64,000 nt of DNA, from NCBI RefSeq assembly GCF_016798245.1, contig NZ_JAEUZA010000001.1, positions 232,221 to 296,220 of the forward strand. Reading direction: 5' to 3'. Under the pieces are notes generated by a model. That model was not told the DNA's origin. It made no database searches and saw only the letters and a list, made by a program, of their open reading frames with translations. Positions 7,660 to 15,398 of this stretch are shown here, in pieces. The stretch is from Alkalicoccobacillus gibsonii (GTDB lineage: Bacteria; Bacillota; Bacilli; Bacillales; Bacillaceae_D). The position numbers and the translations under genes were made by a program. The first letter of the stretch is position 1; each line of letters begins with the position of its first letter.

Positions 7660-10064
7660 ACATCTTCGCCTCCTTTAAACCTTAATTTAATCATGGCAAT
7701 CACACTAAGTGCAGCTATAGCTAGTACCAATCCTTCAAGTATCGTATCGAGTCCACGGAAATCAACGAGGATGACATTCACCATGTTGTACCCGCCACCG
7801 AGTTCTTTACTATTTTCTATAAAATACTCGGAGATCGAAGCTAATCCACTATTTGAACCCATAATAAATGAGCTAATTCCTATCAATGTAACCAATGCTC
7901 CAACACCAGCTGAGATCAAAATATTTCTTACTTTAACAGGAGTTTTTGCTGTTTCTTTTGGTAGCTCAGGTAAATGGTAAAAAGCGAGCATAAATAACAG
8001 AACAGAAACGGTTTCAACTAAAAGTTGGGTTAATGCTAAATCAGGAGCTCTAAATACAACAAACAGTAGCGCCATTAGGAATCCAACAAATCCAACGACA
8101 ATGACAAGAGTGATACGTTTTTTTACAAAAAGTGTACTAATCGTTGCTAGAATGAACAAGATTGTCAATACCCACATGTAAAAAGGAACGTGTGCAGACT
8201 CTTCAATTGAAAACAAAAATGCGTCTGAACGCAGAGCGGTGTATGCGACAATGCCGATTATAAACACACACATATAAGTAAAATAATCTCTAAGTAATCC
8301 AGTCATTTGAGCTCTGGTTACAGTTTGAGATCCGGAAACAAGCCCGTCTAATCCACGGTCATATAATGTGTTCAGTGGATCTCGCTCACGCTTGTACAAC
8401 GCTAATTCACTCCATTTTTTACTTAGCAAAAACAAAGTGATCGCACCAATAGCTACACCGATCGTCATAAACAATTCTACATTCCATCCGTGAAACATAG
8501 AAAGCTTCACTGTGAATTCTGAATTTGTAGCAAGTGTCGGTAATATCGCTGTGACAGCAGGTTGAATGATTGGTTTTGCAACGAGACCTGGAAACAAACC
8601 AATTACAAGTACAAGGCTAACTAAAATAATAGGACTAATGAGCATGCCAATGGGGGCTTCGTGTGCCTTTCTTTCATGTTCTTCGGGCTTATAGCTTCCG
8701 AAGAATGTGCGCACAAACATCATAAGACAGTATAAAAAGGTGAAGATACTGGCAATCCAAGCGAAAATCGGGATAAGCATGCCTAAACTGCCGACCTCGG
8801 CCAATTCCGTCACTCGTAATGTTCCTGTGAAAAACATTTCTTTAGAGATAAAGCCATTAAATGGAGGAATACCAGCCATTGCAGCCAAACCAATTAAAGA
8901 AATGGTAAAGGTGACAGGCATGATGCTCATGAGGCCACCGAGTTTTCTGATATCTCTTGTCCCTGTTTCATGATCAATAATGCCAGCTGCCATAAACAAG
9001 CCGCCTTTAAAGGTAGCATGGTTTAAAAGGTGGAAAATTCCTGCGACTGTAGCTACAGCAAAATAAGCGGTAGATTGATCTGAGTTATAGAAATAAGCTG
9101 CTGAGCCTATTCCTAAGAGAGACATAATCATTCCTAACTGACTAATAGTGGAGAAGGCAAGAATTCCTTTTAAATCCTTTTGTCTTACGGCTGAAATAGA
9201 ACCCCAACATAATGTAATAAGACCCACGATCGTTAAAATCCAGAACCATTCCCAAGAGCCGCCGAAAAGAGGAGTTAATCTAGCTACCAGATAAATCCCA
9301 GCCTTAACCATTGTTGCTGAATGGAGGTAGGCACTAACCGGTGTCGGAGCCTCCATCGCATCTGGTAACCAAATGTGGAATGGGAATTGAGCTGATTTTG
9401 TAAAGGCTCCAAGCAGGATTAAGATCATTGCAGGGACAAACATCCCACTTGTAGATATGAACTCTGCTTGTGTAATTAACTCGCGAATACTAAACGTTTC
9501 AGCTATTCCATAAAGTAAACAAAAACCTGCAAGCATTGAAAATCCACCGAACACGGTAATTAACATCGATTTTTGAGCACCATAGATCGACTTGTCTCGT
9601 TTGTACCAGTAACTAATTAATAACGCAGAAGCTAAACTTGTTAATTCCCAAAAGATGTACAAGACGATCAAATTATCTGATAAGACAATACCGAACATGG
9701 CTCCCATAAACATTAATAAATATACATAAAACTGATTGAGTTGTTCCTTTGTCTTGTCTAGATAAAAGATGGAATAAAGAACGACTAATGCACCAATACC
9801 TGATATCAATAAAGCGAATAAAAGACTAAGTCCATCAATATAAGCGGTAAAGTTGATACCAAGTGAGGGCACCCATTCAATCGTTTTTGAAATCGTATTC
9901 CCTTCAGATGTAACAGGTAAATATGATAGAAAGTACACAAATAAGATGAAGGGGATAAATAGCACAAACCAGCCTGTATGGGCTTTTTTTATGTAACGAA
10001 ACAAAAAAGGAATAAATATAGCAGCTATAAACGGTGTAAGTATAGCCCAATGTAAAATTGACAA
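7656..10064 (-). CDS. mrpA: Mrp Na+/H+ antiporter subunit A (NuoL-like)
   Basis: The largest Mrp subunit (802 aa): an NuoL-like domain followed by a C-terminal MrpA extension. Glu140 (LYIFWELTS) and Lys223 (GAFTKSAQFPFHIWLP) match residues essential in the Bacillus pseudofirmus protein, as do the partner residues in MrpD. The start is TTG with a strong GGAGG 7 bases upstream. It heads the seven-gene operon. A possible minus-strand promoter, TTGTGG-17-TATACA at 10260-10232, would give a leader of about 160 bases; no known sensor structure was recognised in that leader. Confidence 0.95.
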   Translation of the reverse strand: MSILHWAILTPFIAAIFIPFLFRYIKKAHTGWFVLFIPFILFVYFLSYLPVTSEGNTISKTIEWVPSLGINFTAYIDGLSLLFALLISGIGALVVLYSIFYLDKTKEQLNQFYVYLLMFMGAMFGIVLSDNLIVLYIFWELTSLASALLISYWYKRDKSIYGAQKSMLITVFGGFSMLAGFCLLYGIAETFSIRELITQAEFISTSGMFVPAMILILLGAFTKSAQFPFHIWLPDAMEAPTPVSAYLHSATMVKAGIYLVARLTPLFGGSWEWFWILTIVGLITLCWGSISAVRQKDLKGILAFSTISQLGMIMSLLGIGSAAYFYNSDQSTAYFAVATVAGIFHLLNHATFKGGLFMAAGIIDHETGTRDIRKLGGLMSIMPVTFTISLIGLAAMAGIPPFNGFISKEMFFTGTLRVTELAEVGSLGMLIPIFAWIASIFTFLYCLMMFVRTFFGSYKPEEHERKAHEAPIGMLISPIILVSLVLVIGLFPGLVAKPIIQPAVTAILPTLATNSEFTVKLSMFHGWNVELFMTIGVAIGAITLFLLSKKWSELALYKRERDPLNTLYDRGLDGLVSGSQTVTRAQMTGLLRDYFTYMCVFIIGIVAYTALRSDAFLFSIEESAHVPFYMWVLTILFILATISTLFVKKRITLVIVVGFVGFLMALLFVVFRAPDLALTQLLVETVSVLLFMLAFYHLPELPKETAKTPVKVRNILISAGVGALVTLIGISSFIMGSNSGLASISEYFIENSKELGGGYNMVNVILVDFRGLDTILEGLVLAIAALSVIAMIKLRFKGGEDV

Positions 10065-10293
10065 GACGTAACCTCCTCGATCAAAACATTTAACTAAACG
10101 TCTGAGTTCTCTATAACGACTCTAGCAAAGAATACCTTAAAAGAAAAGGAAGATATATGGCTAAATCAGTCCTTCAGAATGGTCTTATAAATATGAAGAA
10201 AGACGTATGAAACAGAGGATTTTATGTGATATGTATATTTTTGGTTTAATCAACCCACAATTTAGAGTAAGACACAAATAGGATGTATGTTGA

Positions 10294-10509
10294 ATGAAAA
10301 CAAGAACAAAGGCGATGATTTGTGGAGGTATTTTCTTAACCCTTTTAGTTGCTGGAGGGATTACAGAATCCATCAATCATGAAAAGAGACAAGCTGATAG
10401 GAACGGTCAAACCATTCAAGGAGTAAATGAAAGTTGGAACGATGACTTTGCTCCAAGAGAATACATTAAAATCCGTCCTAAACAAACAAAAGAGGAGCTG
10501 CCTGAATAA
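10294..10509 (+). CDS. Small membrane-anchored protein of unknown function (71 aa)
   Basis: Not recognised. It has a basic N-terminus (MKTRTKAM), one hydrophobic helix at about residues 8-24 that could be an uncleaved signal anchor, and a hydrophilic charged tail of about 45 residues that would face outside. A weak AGGAT ribosome site precedes the ATG, and a strong terminator overlaps its 3' end, supporting a real gene. It lies between the divergently read mrp operon and the convergently read sda. No Cys for a lipobox and no known domain were seen. Confidence 0.6.
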   Translation: MKTRTKAMICGGIFLTLLVAGGITESINHEKRQADRNGQTIQGVNESWNDDFAPREYIKIRPKQTKEELPE

Positions 10510-10525
10510 GGCACTCCTCTTTTAT
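10488..10525. terminator. Terminator between the 71-aa gene and sda
   Basis: An AAAGAGGAG ... CTCCTCTTT stem, extended by TGCC/GGCA around the stop codon, has T runs on both strands, so it can serve both converging genes. Confidence 0.8.
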
Positions 10526-10536
10526 ACTGTATATTC

Positions 10537-10677
10537 TTAAGATGTACGCTTGATCTTTGAATCAAGAGACCGTTTTACGATTTCAAGTTTAATGAGTTCT
10601 ACAAACTCGTTGCTTAATTCAAGTTCAATGGCTTTATAATACGTTTCAATGAGAAGATCATCCGATAAATGCTTCAT
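10537..10677 (-). CDS. sda: Sporulation checkpoint protein Sda (KinA inhibitor)
   Basis: A 46-residue protein beginning MKHLSDDLLIETYYKAIELE and containing NEFVELIKLEIVKRSL, which clearly aligns with Bacillus Sda (two-helix hairpin, consensus LSDELLIE-Y-KA-E and F-ELIE-EI-RRS). Sda binds the histidine kinase KinA and blocks the Spo0A phosphorelay when replication is disturbed. The strong GGGAGGTGA ribosome site lies about 30 bases upstream of this ATG, next to an in-frame GTG (10710) and CTG (10704), so the real protein may be 10-11 residues longer. A sigma-A promoter and DnaA boxes lie upstream. Confidence 0.9.
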   Translation of the reverse strand: MKHLSDDLLIETYYKAIELELSNEFVELIKLEIVKRSLDSKIKRTS

Positions 10678-10783
10678 CTTGTCCTGCTGCCTAATCGCTA
10701 GCAGGGTCACCTCCCTTTAAAGATGGTTTGTCCAAAATGGGTAAACGCTGAACCTCTCGGCGACGCATGTTCTTGTTTTTTTA

Positions 10784-10812
10784 ATCCTACCACGTTCTAC
10801 AAAGGAGAACAA
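10784..10812 (-). promoter_or_regulatory. Sigma-A promoter of sda
   Basis: On the minus strand TTGTTC (-35, 10812-10807) and TAGGAT (-10, 10789-10784) are spaced by 17 bases. The DnaA-box cluster begins 9 bases upstream of the -35, a position suited to DnaA acting on this promoter. Confidence 0.6.
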
Positions 10813-10820
10813 TCGTTCGT

Positions 10821-10920
10821 TTGTCCACAAACAAACGTGGATAACCTGTGTTCATAGTGTGTATAAAAGTGAATATTGCTTATTTGGTGAGGTTTTATAT
10901 CGTGTATAAAGTTATCCACA
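10821..10920. promoter_or_regulatory. Cluster of five DnaA-box-like sites between sda and yqeG
   Basis: Within 100 bases there are: TTGTCCACA (10821-10829, +, one mismatch to TTATCCACA), TTATCCACG (10844-10836, -, one mismatch), TTATACACA (10866-10858, -, fits TTWTNCACA), TTATACACG (10909-10901, -, one mismatch to that consensus) and a perfect TTATCCACA (10912-10920, +). In Bacillus subtilis, DnaA activates sda through such boxes to couple replication status to sporulation. The same logic is inferred here. Confidence 0.85.
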
Positions 10921-10930
10921 AAAGGGTCGA

Positions 10931-10959
10931 TTGACAAATATTGTCGAAAGAATTATTTG
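10931..10959 (+). promoter_or_regulatory. Candidate promoter of the yqeG operon
   Basis: TTGACA (10931-10936) and TATTTG (10954-10959) are spaced by 17 bases, starting 10 bases past the last DnaA box. A GACAA-ATA-TTGTC inverted repeat (10933-10945) overlaps the -35. The -10 is poor, so this is tentative. The rest of the spacer up to yqeG shows nothing further. Confidence 0.4.
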
Positions 10960-11090
10960 ATTTATCGTGAGATCTTATGAAGAAGTAGTGTTTTTGGTGG
11001 AAATCATTGATTTAAGGAGTGTTAGAAGGTATAGTTTTACATTGATAGAAAAGTCGATGAGAGCACATTTGAAAATAATGAGGTGTAGGG

Positions 11091-11612
11091 ATGTTCAAAA
11101 ACCTTTTACCTAATCAGTATGTTCAGAGCATTTATGAAATCAATTTAGGTGAACTGCAGAAAAAAGGTATCCGAGCGATTATTACGGATTTAGACAATAC
11201 ATTGGTGGAATGGGACCGACCAGAGGCTACCCCAGAAGTAAGAGAATGGGTAAAAAGGATAAAAGAACATGATATGGCTGTCACGATTGTATCAAATAAT
11301 ACAGAAAAGCGTGTGAAGGCCTTTGCTGATCCAGAAGAAATGGTTTTCATTCATAGTGCTAGAAAGCCGATGAGACGTTCATTTGTTCGAGCATGTCAAC
11401 AAATGGAGGTAACTCCTGAGGAGACTGTAGTCGTGGGTGACCAGATTTTCACAGATGTATTAGGAGGAAATCGTGCAGGTCTTCAAACAATTTTAGTTGT
11501 TCCGGTGGCGAAGTCGGACGGCTTAGCTACATTATTAAATCGACGCGCGGAGCGCTTTGTTTTAAGATGGATGAGAAAGAAAGGATTGATCCAGTGGGAG
11601 AATCAGGATTAA
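11091..11612 (+). CDS. yqeG: YqeG family HAD IIIA-type phosphatase
   Basis: A 173-residue haloacid dehalogenase-superfamily phosphatase. Motif I is DLDNTL (about residues 33-38, ITDLDNTLVEW), motif II is in TIVSNN, and motif III/IV is VVGDQIFTDVLGGN (about 115-128). The physiological substrate is not firmly known; the mitochondrial relative acts on phosphatidylglycerophosphate, so a lipid phosphate role is possible. GAGGTG lies 5 bases before the ATG. It leads the conserved yqeG-yqeH-aroE cluster, and its end overlaps yqeH. Confidence 0.92.
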   Translation: MFKNLLPNQYVQSIYEINLGELQKKGIRAIITDLDNTLVEWDRPEATPEVREWVKRIKEHDMAVTIVSNNTEKRVKAFADPEEMVFIHSARKPMRRSFVRACQQMEVTPEETVVVGDQIFTDVLGGNRAGLQTILVVPVAKSDGLATLLNRRAERFVLRWMRKKGLIQWENQD

Positions 11613-12715
11613 GCACAGAACCGATATATTGCACGGGCTGTGGAGTAGAAATTCAAACAGAAAAGAAAGGTGAGCTTGGGTTTGCTCCACCTTCTGCTTT
11701 AAAACGTGAAGTAGTTATTTGTCAGAGGTGTTATCGGTTAACGCATTATAATGAAGTGCAGGATGTTTCGTTAACAGATGACGACTTTTATAAGATTTTA
11801 AATACGATTTCTGAGAAAAACGCATTAATCGTTAAGGTAGTTGATGTATTTGACTTTACAGGAAGCTGGCTACCTGGTCTGCATCGATTTGCTGGTGGGA
11901 ATGATGTTTTTCTTGTTGGAAATAAAGTGGATTTGCTACCAAAACTAATTAACCGTAACAAAGTAATAAATTGGATGAAATATTCTGCAAAGCAACTTGG
12001 ATTAACACCTAAGGCTGTTTCCTTAATGAGTACAAAAACAGGTGAAGGCGTTTTAGAGGTTGCAGCTCAGATTGATGAACTACGTAAAGGAAAAGATGTG
12101 TATATCGTTGGTTGCACAAACGTAGGGAAATCATCTTTTATTAATCAATTGATTAAACAATTTGCGGGGGATACCGATCAATTAATTACAACTTCGCATT
12201 TTCCAGGTACAACCTTAGATGTAATTGATATTCCACTTGATGATGGACAAACCATGTTTGACACTCCTGGTATTATTAATCATCATCAAATGGCTCATTA
12301 TGTTTCGGAGGCAGGTCTCAAGACCATAACCCCTAAAAAGGAATCAAAGCCGAGAGTGTATCAATTAAATAGTGAACAAACACTGTTCTTTGGTGGTTTG
12401 GCAAGAATGGATTTTGTTGCAGGTGAACGATCCTCATTTGTTTGTTACTTATCAAATGAGCTTATGATCCATCGTACAAAGCTTGATAAAGCAGATGAAC
12501 TATACAAGCAGCATGCAGGAACTCTCCTTGTGCCTCCAGATCAAGAGGGACCTTTGGAGTTAATTAAGCATTCATTTACGATTACCGATCAGTTAAGTGA
12601 TATTGTTTTCTCTGGATTAGGCTGGGTTACGGTTAGAGGAGAACATGTAAAGATCGAAGCATACGCTCCTAAAGGTGTTGGTGTATCTATTCGACCATCT
12701 ATTACATCAGGTTGA
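11594..12715 (+). CDS. yqeH: Ribosome biogenesis GTPase YqeH
   Basis: A circularly permuted GTPase needed for 30S subunit assembly. It starts with a treble-clef zinc finger (CTGC near the N-terminus, CQRC about 35 residues later), then G4 NKVD, G5 SMSTKTG, G1 GCTNVGKSSF and G3 DTPG in permuted order, and a C-terminal RNA-binding domain. The start is taken as GTG because AGAAAGGA lies 8 bases before it; an ATG nine codons earlier has no ribosome site. It overlaps yqeG by 19 bases and ends just before aroE. Confidence 0.92.
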   Translation: MGESGLSTEPIYCTGCGVEIQTEKKGELGFAPPSALKREVVICQRCYRLTHYNEVQDVSLTDDDFYKILNTISEKNALIVKVVDVFDFTGSWLPGLHRFAGGNDVFLVGNKVDLLPKLINRNKVINWMKYSAKQLGLTPKAVSLMSTKTGEGVLEVAAQIDELRKGKDVYIVGCTNVGKSSFINQLIKQFAGDTDQLITTSHFPGTTLDVIDIPLDDGQTMFDTPGIINHHQMAHYVSEAGLKTITPKKESKPRVYQLNSEQTLFFGGLARMDFVAGERSSFVCYLSNELMIHRTKLDKADELYKQHAGTLLVPPDQEGPLELIKHSFTITDQLSDIVFSGLGWVTVRGEHVKIEAYAPKGVGVSIRPSITSG

Positions 12716-12726
12716 GGGGTGGAAAG

Positions 12727-13566
12727 ATGAAAAAAGTTTTTGGCTTGCTAGGGCATCCAATTGGCCATTCAATGTCACCTATTATGCACGAAGCGGCTTA
12801 CAAAAACATGAACAAAGAGGCCACATATGTCGGGTTTGATGTAGCACCCGATCAATTAGAACAGGCGGTAAAAGGGATTCGGGCACTTGGCATTAGTGGT
12901 TGTAATGTAACAATCCCTCATAAGGTCGAAGTCATGAACTATCTTGATGAAATTGATGAAGAGGCTCGCCAAATTGGGGCGGTTAATACGATTGTAAACG
13001 TGAATGGCTATCTCAAAGGGTTTAATACAGATGGTCGCGGATATATTCAGTCTTTACTTACTGTTACTGAAAGTCTCACCCAAAAAAACATTTTAGTGAT
13101 TGGTGCTGGTGGGGCAGCCCGCGCGGTTATATCAGCCATGGCAGCTCATCAGCCAAGTAAGATTGTCATTGCTAACCGAACGGAAGAAAAGGCTCAAATA
13201 TTAGCTGACATGTTTAAAGATGTCTCAGCATCTATTCAAGTTTTGTCTGTACTAGAGGCTGAAAAACAGTTAGGAGACTTTTCAATCATTATCAATACAA
13301 CGTCAGTAGGGATGAGTCCGAATGTGGCGGATCAACCGATCTCACTAAAGAATCTTGCGGAGGGCTCTGTGGTTAGTGACTTGATTTATAACCCACTTGA
13401 AACGGTTCTCCTTAAAGAAGCAAAGCAAAAAAAAGCTCATACGTTAAATGGAGTAGGAATGTTTGTACAACAAGGGGCCCTATCTATTGAACATTGGACA
13501 GGCCATTTTCCTGACATTTTGCCTATGCAAGAAGTTGTTTTAAGTCAATTAAAGAAAAGTAAATGA
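12727..13566 (+). CDS. aroE: Shikimate dehydrogenase
   Basis: Reduces 3-dehydroshikimate to shikimate with NADPH in aromatic amino-acid synthesis. The substrate-binding part shows GHPIGHSMSPIMHEAA (residues 8-23) and NVTIPHK with the catalytic Lys (near residue 65). The NADP Rossmann motif GAGGAARAV follows (near 130), then NRT. The length of 279 is typical. The chosen ATG has GAGGGGTGG 4 bases upstream. It sits in the yqe operon as in other bacilli. Confidence 0.94.
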   Translation: MKKVFGLLGHPIGHSMSPIMHEAAYKNMNKEATYVGFDVAPDQLEQAVKGIRALGISGCNVTIPHKVEVMNYLDEIDEEARQIGAVNTIVNVNGYLKGFNTDGRGYIQSLLTVTESLTQKNILVIGAGGAARAVISAMAAHQPSKIVIANRTEEKAQILADMFKDVSASIQVLSVLEAEKQLGDFSIIINTTSVGMSPNVADQPISLKNLAEGSVVSDLIYNPLETVLLKEAKQKKAHTLNGVGMFVQQGALSIEHWTGHFPDILPMQEVVLSQLKKSK

Positions 13567-13584
13567 TTTTGAAGGAGAAGTATA

Positions 13585-13878
13585 ATGCTAACAGGTAAAC
13601 AAAAACGTTTTTTACGTTCGAAAGCACACCACTTAAACGCCATCTTCCAGGTTGGAAAAGGTGGAACAAACGAAAACATGATTGAGCAATTAAAAGAAGC
13701 GCTTGAAGCCCGAGAATTAATTAAGGTGAGCGTCTTGCAAAATTGTGAATATGATAAAGATGAAGTGGCAGCTGCCATTACGAAAGGAACAAAAGCCCAC
13801 CTCGTTCAAGTGATTGGGAATACAATTGTCCTTTACAAAGAATCAAAAGAAAATGCTACCTTGGTTTTACCAAGATAG
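13585..13878 (+). CDS. yhbY: YhbY-family ribosome assembly RNA-binding protein
   Basis: A 97-residue CRM-domain protein that binds pre-50S ribosomal RNA. The fold begins MLTGKQKRFLRSKAHHL, followed by the GxxG-type loop FQVGKGGTNENM (about 25-36) and KVSVLQNC, all typical of YhbY/YqeI. AAGGAG precedes the ATG at good spacing. It lies between aroE and nadD in the ribosome-assembly/metabolism operon. Confidence 0.92.
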   Translation: MLTGKQKRFLRSKAHHLNAIFQVGKGGTNENMIEQLKEALEARELIKVSVLQNCEYDKDEVAAAITKGTKAHLVQVIGNTIVLYKESKENATLVLPR

Positions 13879-13895
13879 CGAAAAGAGTGAATTAA

Positions 13896-14498
13896 ATGCC
13901 AGGTAAGAAGATTGGTCTTTTTGGGGGAACCTTTGATCCACCTCATTTTGGACATTTGCTTATTGCACAAGAAGCATTGCATGAATGCAAACTGGACGAG
14001 ATCTGGTTTATTCCGGTATCGACTCCTCCACATAAAGAAAGAGATGTAACACCAGGATATGCTCGACTAGAAATGCTTGTAAGAGCAATAGAGGATGAGC
14101 CGAAGTTCTATGTCTCTGATGCTGAGTTAAAGCGATCTGGTCGTTCTTATACGGTTGATACAGTCAAACATTTTGCCGAAACATATCCTTCGCATGAATT
14201 CTTCTTTATTATCGGTGGAGATATGATTGAATCACTTGGTGAATGGAAGGATATTGAGACCATTCTAAGCCTTGTGACGTTTATCGGAGTGGATCGAGGT
14301 GGACATACTGATGCTTCCCCCCACTATAAAGACCGAGTCCAACATCTAGATTTAATACAAGTTGACTTTTCCTCTACCAAGATTAGAGAAAGAGTCCAAG
14401 AATCAAAACCAATTCGCTATATGGTGCCTGATAAAGTCGATACCTATATTCAAGAGGGAGGGCTTTATGGATCAAAAACAAGCGTTAGAACTCGTTAA
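13896..14498 (+). CDS. nadD: Nicotinate-nucleotide adenylyltransferase
   Basis: Joins ATP and nicotinate mononucleotide to give deamido-NAD, a committed step in NAD synthesis. The nucleotidyltransferase signature GGTFDPPHFGHLLIAQEAL (about 10-28) contains the HxGH motif, and the second signature SSTKIRERV appears at about 164-172. Length is 200 residues. The stop lies beyond the start of yqeK, so the two genes overlap by about 30 bases. Confidence 0.95.
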   Translation: MPGKKIGLFGGTFDPPHFGHLLIAQEALHECKLDEIWFIPVSTPPHKERDVTPGYARLEMLVRAIEDEPKFYVSDAELKRSGRSYTVDTVKHFAETYPSHEFFFIIGGDMIESLGEWKDIETILSLVTFIGVDRGGHTDASPHYKDRVQHLDLIQVDFSSTKIRERVQESKPIRYMVPDKVDTYIQEGGLYGSKTSVRTR

Positions 14499-15045
14499 GC
14501 CACACTTAACGGAAGGTCGATACATTCATACAGTGGGTGTAATGGAGACGGCGATATTCCTTGCTGAGCAATATGGTGAAGATCGTAAAAAAGCAGAAAC
14601 AGCAGCAATCTTCCATGATTATGCCAAATACCGGGATAAGAATGAAATGAGAGAGCTCGTCAAGGAAAAGCTTGAATGCAGCGATATCCTTGACTACAGC
14701 GATGAATTGCTTCACGCTCCGTGTGGGGCTTATTTCGTAGAACACGAAATTGGGATTACAGATCAAGGTATTTTAACCGCGATTGCCTCCCATACAACGG
14801 GTCAACCAAACATGAGTCTGCTTGAGAAGATTATTTTTTTAGCGGATTATATTGAGCCGAATAGAAAGATGCCTGGAGTGGAAGAAGTAAGAGAACTTTC
14901 AAAAACCAATCTTGATCTTGCGATACTAAAAATGCTTGAGAACACAATCACATTTTTAGTAAGCAAAAGACAGACACTTTATCCATTAACACTGGAAACA
15001 TATAATCATTTTGTTAGACATACTGAGGGGAGTTTTGATAAGTAG
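14467..15045 (+). CDS. yqeK: YqeK family HD-domain hydrolase (symmetrical Ap4A hydrolase type)
   Basis: A 192-residue HD-domain metalloenzyme; characterised relatives cleave diadenosine tetraphosphate to two ADP. Metal ligands are visible as His in RYIHTVGV, His-Asp in IFHDYAKY, two His near LLHAPCGAYFVEHE and the late LADYIEPNR with Asp. The ATG has GGGAGGG 4 bases upstream; longer open frame upstream lacks a ribosome site. It sits between nadD and rsfS, the usual place. Confidence 0.92.
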   Translation: MDQKQALELVKPHLTEGRYIHTVGVMETAIFLAEQYGEDRKKAETAAIFHDYAKYRDKNEMRELVKEKLECSDILDYSDELLHAPCGAYFVEHEIGITDQGILTAIASHTTGQPNMSLLEKIIFLADYIEPNRKMPGVEEVRELSKTNLDLAILKMLENTITFLVSKRQTLYPLTLETYNHFVRHTEGSFDK

Positions 15046-15398
15046 TGAGTGATAATCAATTGCTATCTTTAGCGATAAACACAGTGGATGATAAACGAGC
15101 AGAACAAATTGTTGCATTGGATATGAGAGGGATTTCTCCAATTGCAGATTATGTGGTCGTTTGTCACGGTAATTCAGAAAAACAAGTTCAGGCGATTGCG
15201 TTCGAATTGAAAAAAGTGGTTCAAGAAAAAGGAATTGAGATTCAACGGCTAGAAGGCTATGATCAGGCACGTTGGGTGCTACTCGACTTAGGAGACGTTG
15301 TCGTTCATGTGTTCCATAAAGAAGATCGGTTGTATTATAACCTCGAAAAATTGTGGGGAGATGCGCCAACTGTAGAGATTGAGAAGGTACTTGGATAA
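15045..15398 (+). CDS. rsfS: Ribosomal silencing factor RsfS
   Basis: Binds L14 on the 50S subunit and blocks subunit joining when nutrients are scarce. The 117 residues contain IVALDMRGISPIADYVVVC (about 23-41) and WVLLDLGDVVVHVFH (about 85-99), the two most conserved stretches of the family, and end with YYNLEKLWGD. The GTG start shares one base with the yqeK TAG stop. It overlaps the next ATG as TAATG. Confidence 0.94.
   Translation: MSDNQLLSLAINTVDDKRAEQIVALDMRGISPIADYVVVCHGNSEKQVQAIAFELKKVVQEKGIEIQRLEGYDQARWVLLDLGDVVVHVFHKEDRLYYNLEKLWGDAPTVEIEKVLG

Noticed and set aside
10821-10920. A replication origin, because of clustered DnaA boxes
   Set aside because: No dnaA, dnaN, rpmH or AT-rich unwinding element lies nearby, and the sda gene next door explains DnaA boxes better.
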